Shown: one piece after another, positions 63,559-64,000 of the stretch
Layout of the letters: each line of letters starts with the position of its first letter
Numbering within the stretch: position 1 is the stretch's first letter
Origin: Ketogulonicigenium vulgare WSH-001
Lineage (GTDB): Bacteria; Pseudomonadota; Alphaproteobacteria; Rhodobacterales; Rhodobacteraceae
Assembly: GCF_000223375.1 (NCBI RefSeq)
Contig: NC_017384.1
Coordinates: forward strand, 1,120,097-1,184,096
Reading direction: 5' to 3'
DNA: 64,000 nucleotides
Notes under the pieces: model-generated
The model's input: the letters and a program-made list of their open reading frames with translations, nothing else
Told to the model about the DNA's origin: nothing
Databases searched by the model: none
Made by a program: the position numbers and the translations under genes

Positions 63559-64000
63559 TCAGACGCCCGCGCGACCCTTCACCTCGCGATACCAACGCCA
63601 TAGCAGCGTCGAGGCGACCGAGCGCCAGGGTTGCCACGGCGCGGCCAGCGCACGGAATGCTTTTTCTGTAGGGCGGCTTTCCAGCCCGAACAGGTCGCGT
63701 GCGGCCTCTTGCAGCGCCAAATCGGCGGCAGGCAGCACATCGACACGCCCCAGCGAGAACATGGCGTAAATCTCGGCCGTCCAGCGCCCGATGCCCGAGA
63801 CGGCGACAAGCCGGTCAATCACTTCTGTGTCAGTCAGATGCGGCAGCGCCTCAAAATCAATCCCGCTGGCCGCCAGTGCCCGCGCGTATTTCACCTTGGG
63901 ACGGCTGAGTCCGACGGCGCGCATCTCGTCATCAGTTGCGGCAAGGATGCTTTGGGGCAGATGCAGCCCCGCCCCCTCGACCCGCGCCCAGATTGCACGC
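63559..64000 (-). CDS. DNA-3-methyladenine glycosylase, AlkA-like (partial)
   Basis: The C-terminal part of an HhH-GPD base-excision glycosylase; the frame continues past the window edge, so the N-terminus is missing. The helix-hairpin-helix is VSGIGRWTAEIYAMFSLGR and the catalytic Asp is in LPAADLALQ. The upstream LHLPQSILAATDDEMRAVGLSRPKVKYARALA, in pieces, is usual for AlkA/Mag proteins. The conserved catalytic Asp and the Trp of the hairpin suggest it is active. Confidence 0.9.
   Translation of the reverse strand, partial: RAIWARVEGAGLHLPQSILAATDDEMRAVGLSRPKVKYARALAASGIDFEALPHLTDTEVIDRLVAVSGIGRWTAEIYAMFSLGRVDVLPAADLALQEAARDLFGLESRPTEKAFRALAAPWQPWRSVASTLLWRWYREVKGRAGV

Overview
The window is chromosomal DNA of a GC-rich alphaproteobacterium, most likely of the Rhodobacteraceae. 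The evidence is a two-piece (permuted) ssrA, a tandem glycine riboswitch before gcvTHP, a ChrR-type anti-sigma factor with RpoE and its photolyase/CFA/DUF1365 regulon, an SspB-fumC-DUF4169-RHH block, and a trgB-cysK block like the tellurite locus described in Rhodobacter sphaeroides. Genus and species cannot be fixed from the sequence alone. Both ends cut genes: a Tat-type peptide/solute-binding protein on the left and an AlkA-like glycosylase on the right.

Layout. 1-5.1 kb: partial solute-binding protein, a VOC protein, and the methionine importer metNIQ with a terminator. 5.2-9.9 kb: an unusual zinc-ribbon/membrane/beta-propeller protein, then purine salvage (nucleoside hydrolase, adenine deaminase, phosphoribosyltransferase). 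9.9-16.2 kb: an M20D amidohydrolase facing a polyamine-type ABC importer operon that ends in an M20 dipeptidase. 16.4-23.6 kb: the RpoE-ChrR stress locus, with three well-matched TGATCC-N18-TA promoters driving DUF2177, rpoE-chrR-SDR, and an oxidoreductase-DUF1365-CFA-like-photolyase operon. 23.7-27.4 kb: glycerate kinase, a barrel-like protein, RidA, CcdA and DUF983. 27.9-32.6 kb: class Ib ribonucleotide reductase nrdHIEF and a TSUP transporter. 32.5-38.6 kb: dadA, then the glycine riboswitch and the glycine cleavage system. 38.8-41.2 kb: a small Q/S-rich protein, an LpxH-like phosphoesterase and a GT21 glucosyltransferase. 41.3-45.6 kb: an Lrp regulator and a sulfate/thiosulfate importer. 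45.6-51.1 kb: an operon of CFA synthase, TrgB-like Nudix, CysK and an MscS channel. 51.4-52.5 kb: an orphan polyamine-type binding protein. 52.6-55.7 kb: tmRNA, a decapitated SDR gene, sspB, fumC and two small genes. 55.6-62.0 kb: an operon zwf-pgl-pgi-(membrane hydrolase)-(cytochrome P450). 62.1-64 kb: an HNH nuclease, an esterase and AlkA.

Most of the window is housekeeping metabolism in compact operons with 1-4 nt overlaps. The parts most worth following are four. The RpoE-controlled CFA-like protein has lost the canonical SAM-binding motif, and a full-length, motif-intact CFA synthase sits elsewhere in the window. The P450 and a GHSSG membrane hydrolase are coupled to hexose-phosphate genes. 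The ssrA locus has a gene scar on one side and the tag-recognising adaptor SspB just beyond it. The zinc-ribbon/propeller protein has no function that can be assigned from sequence.
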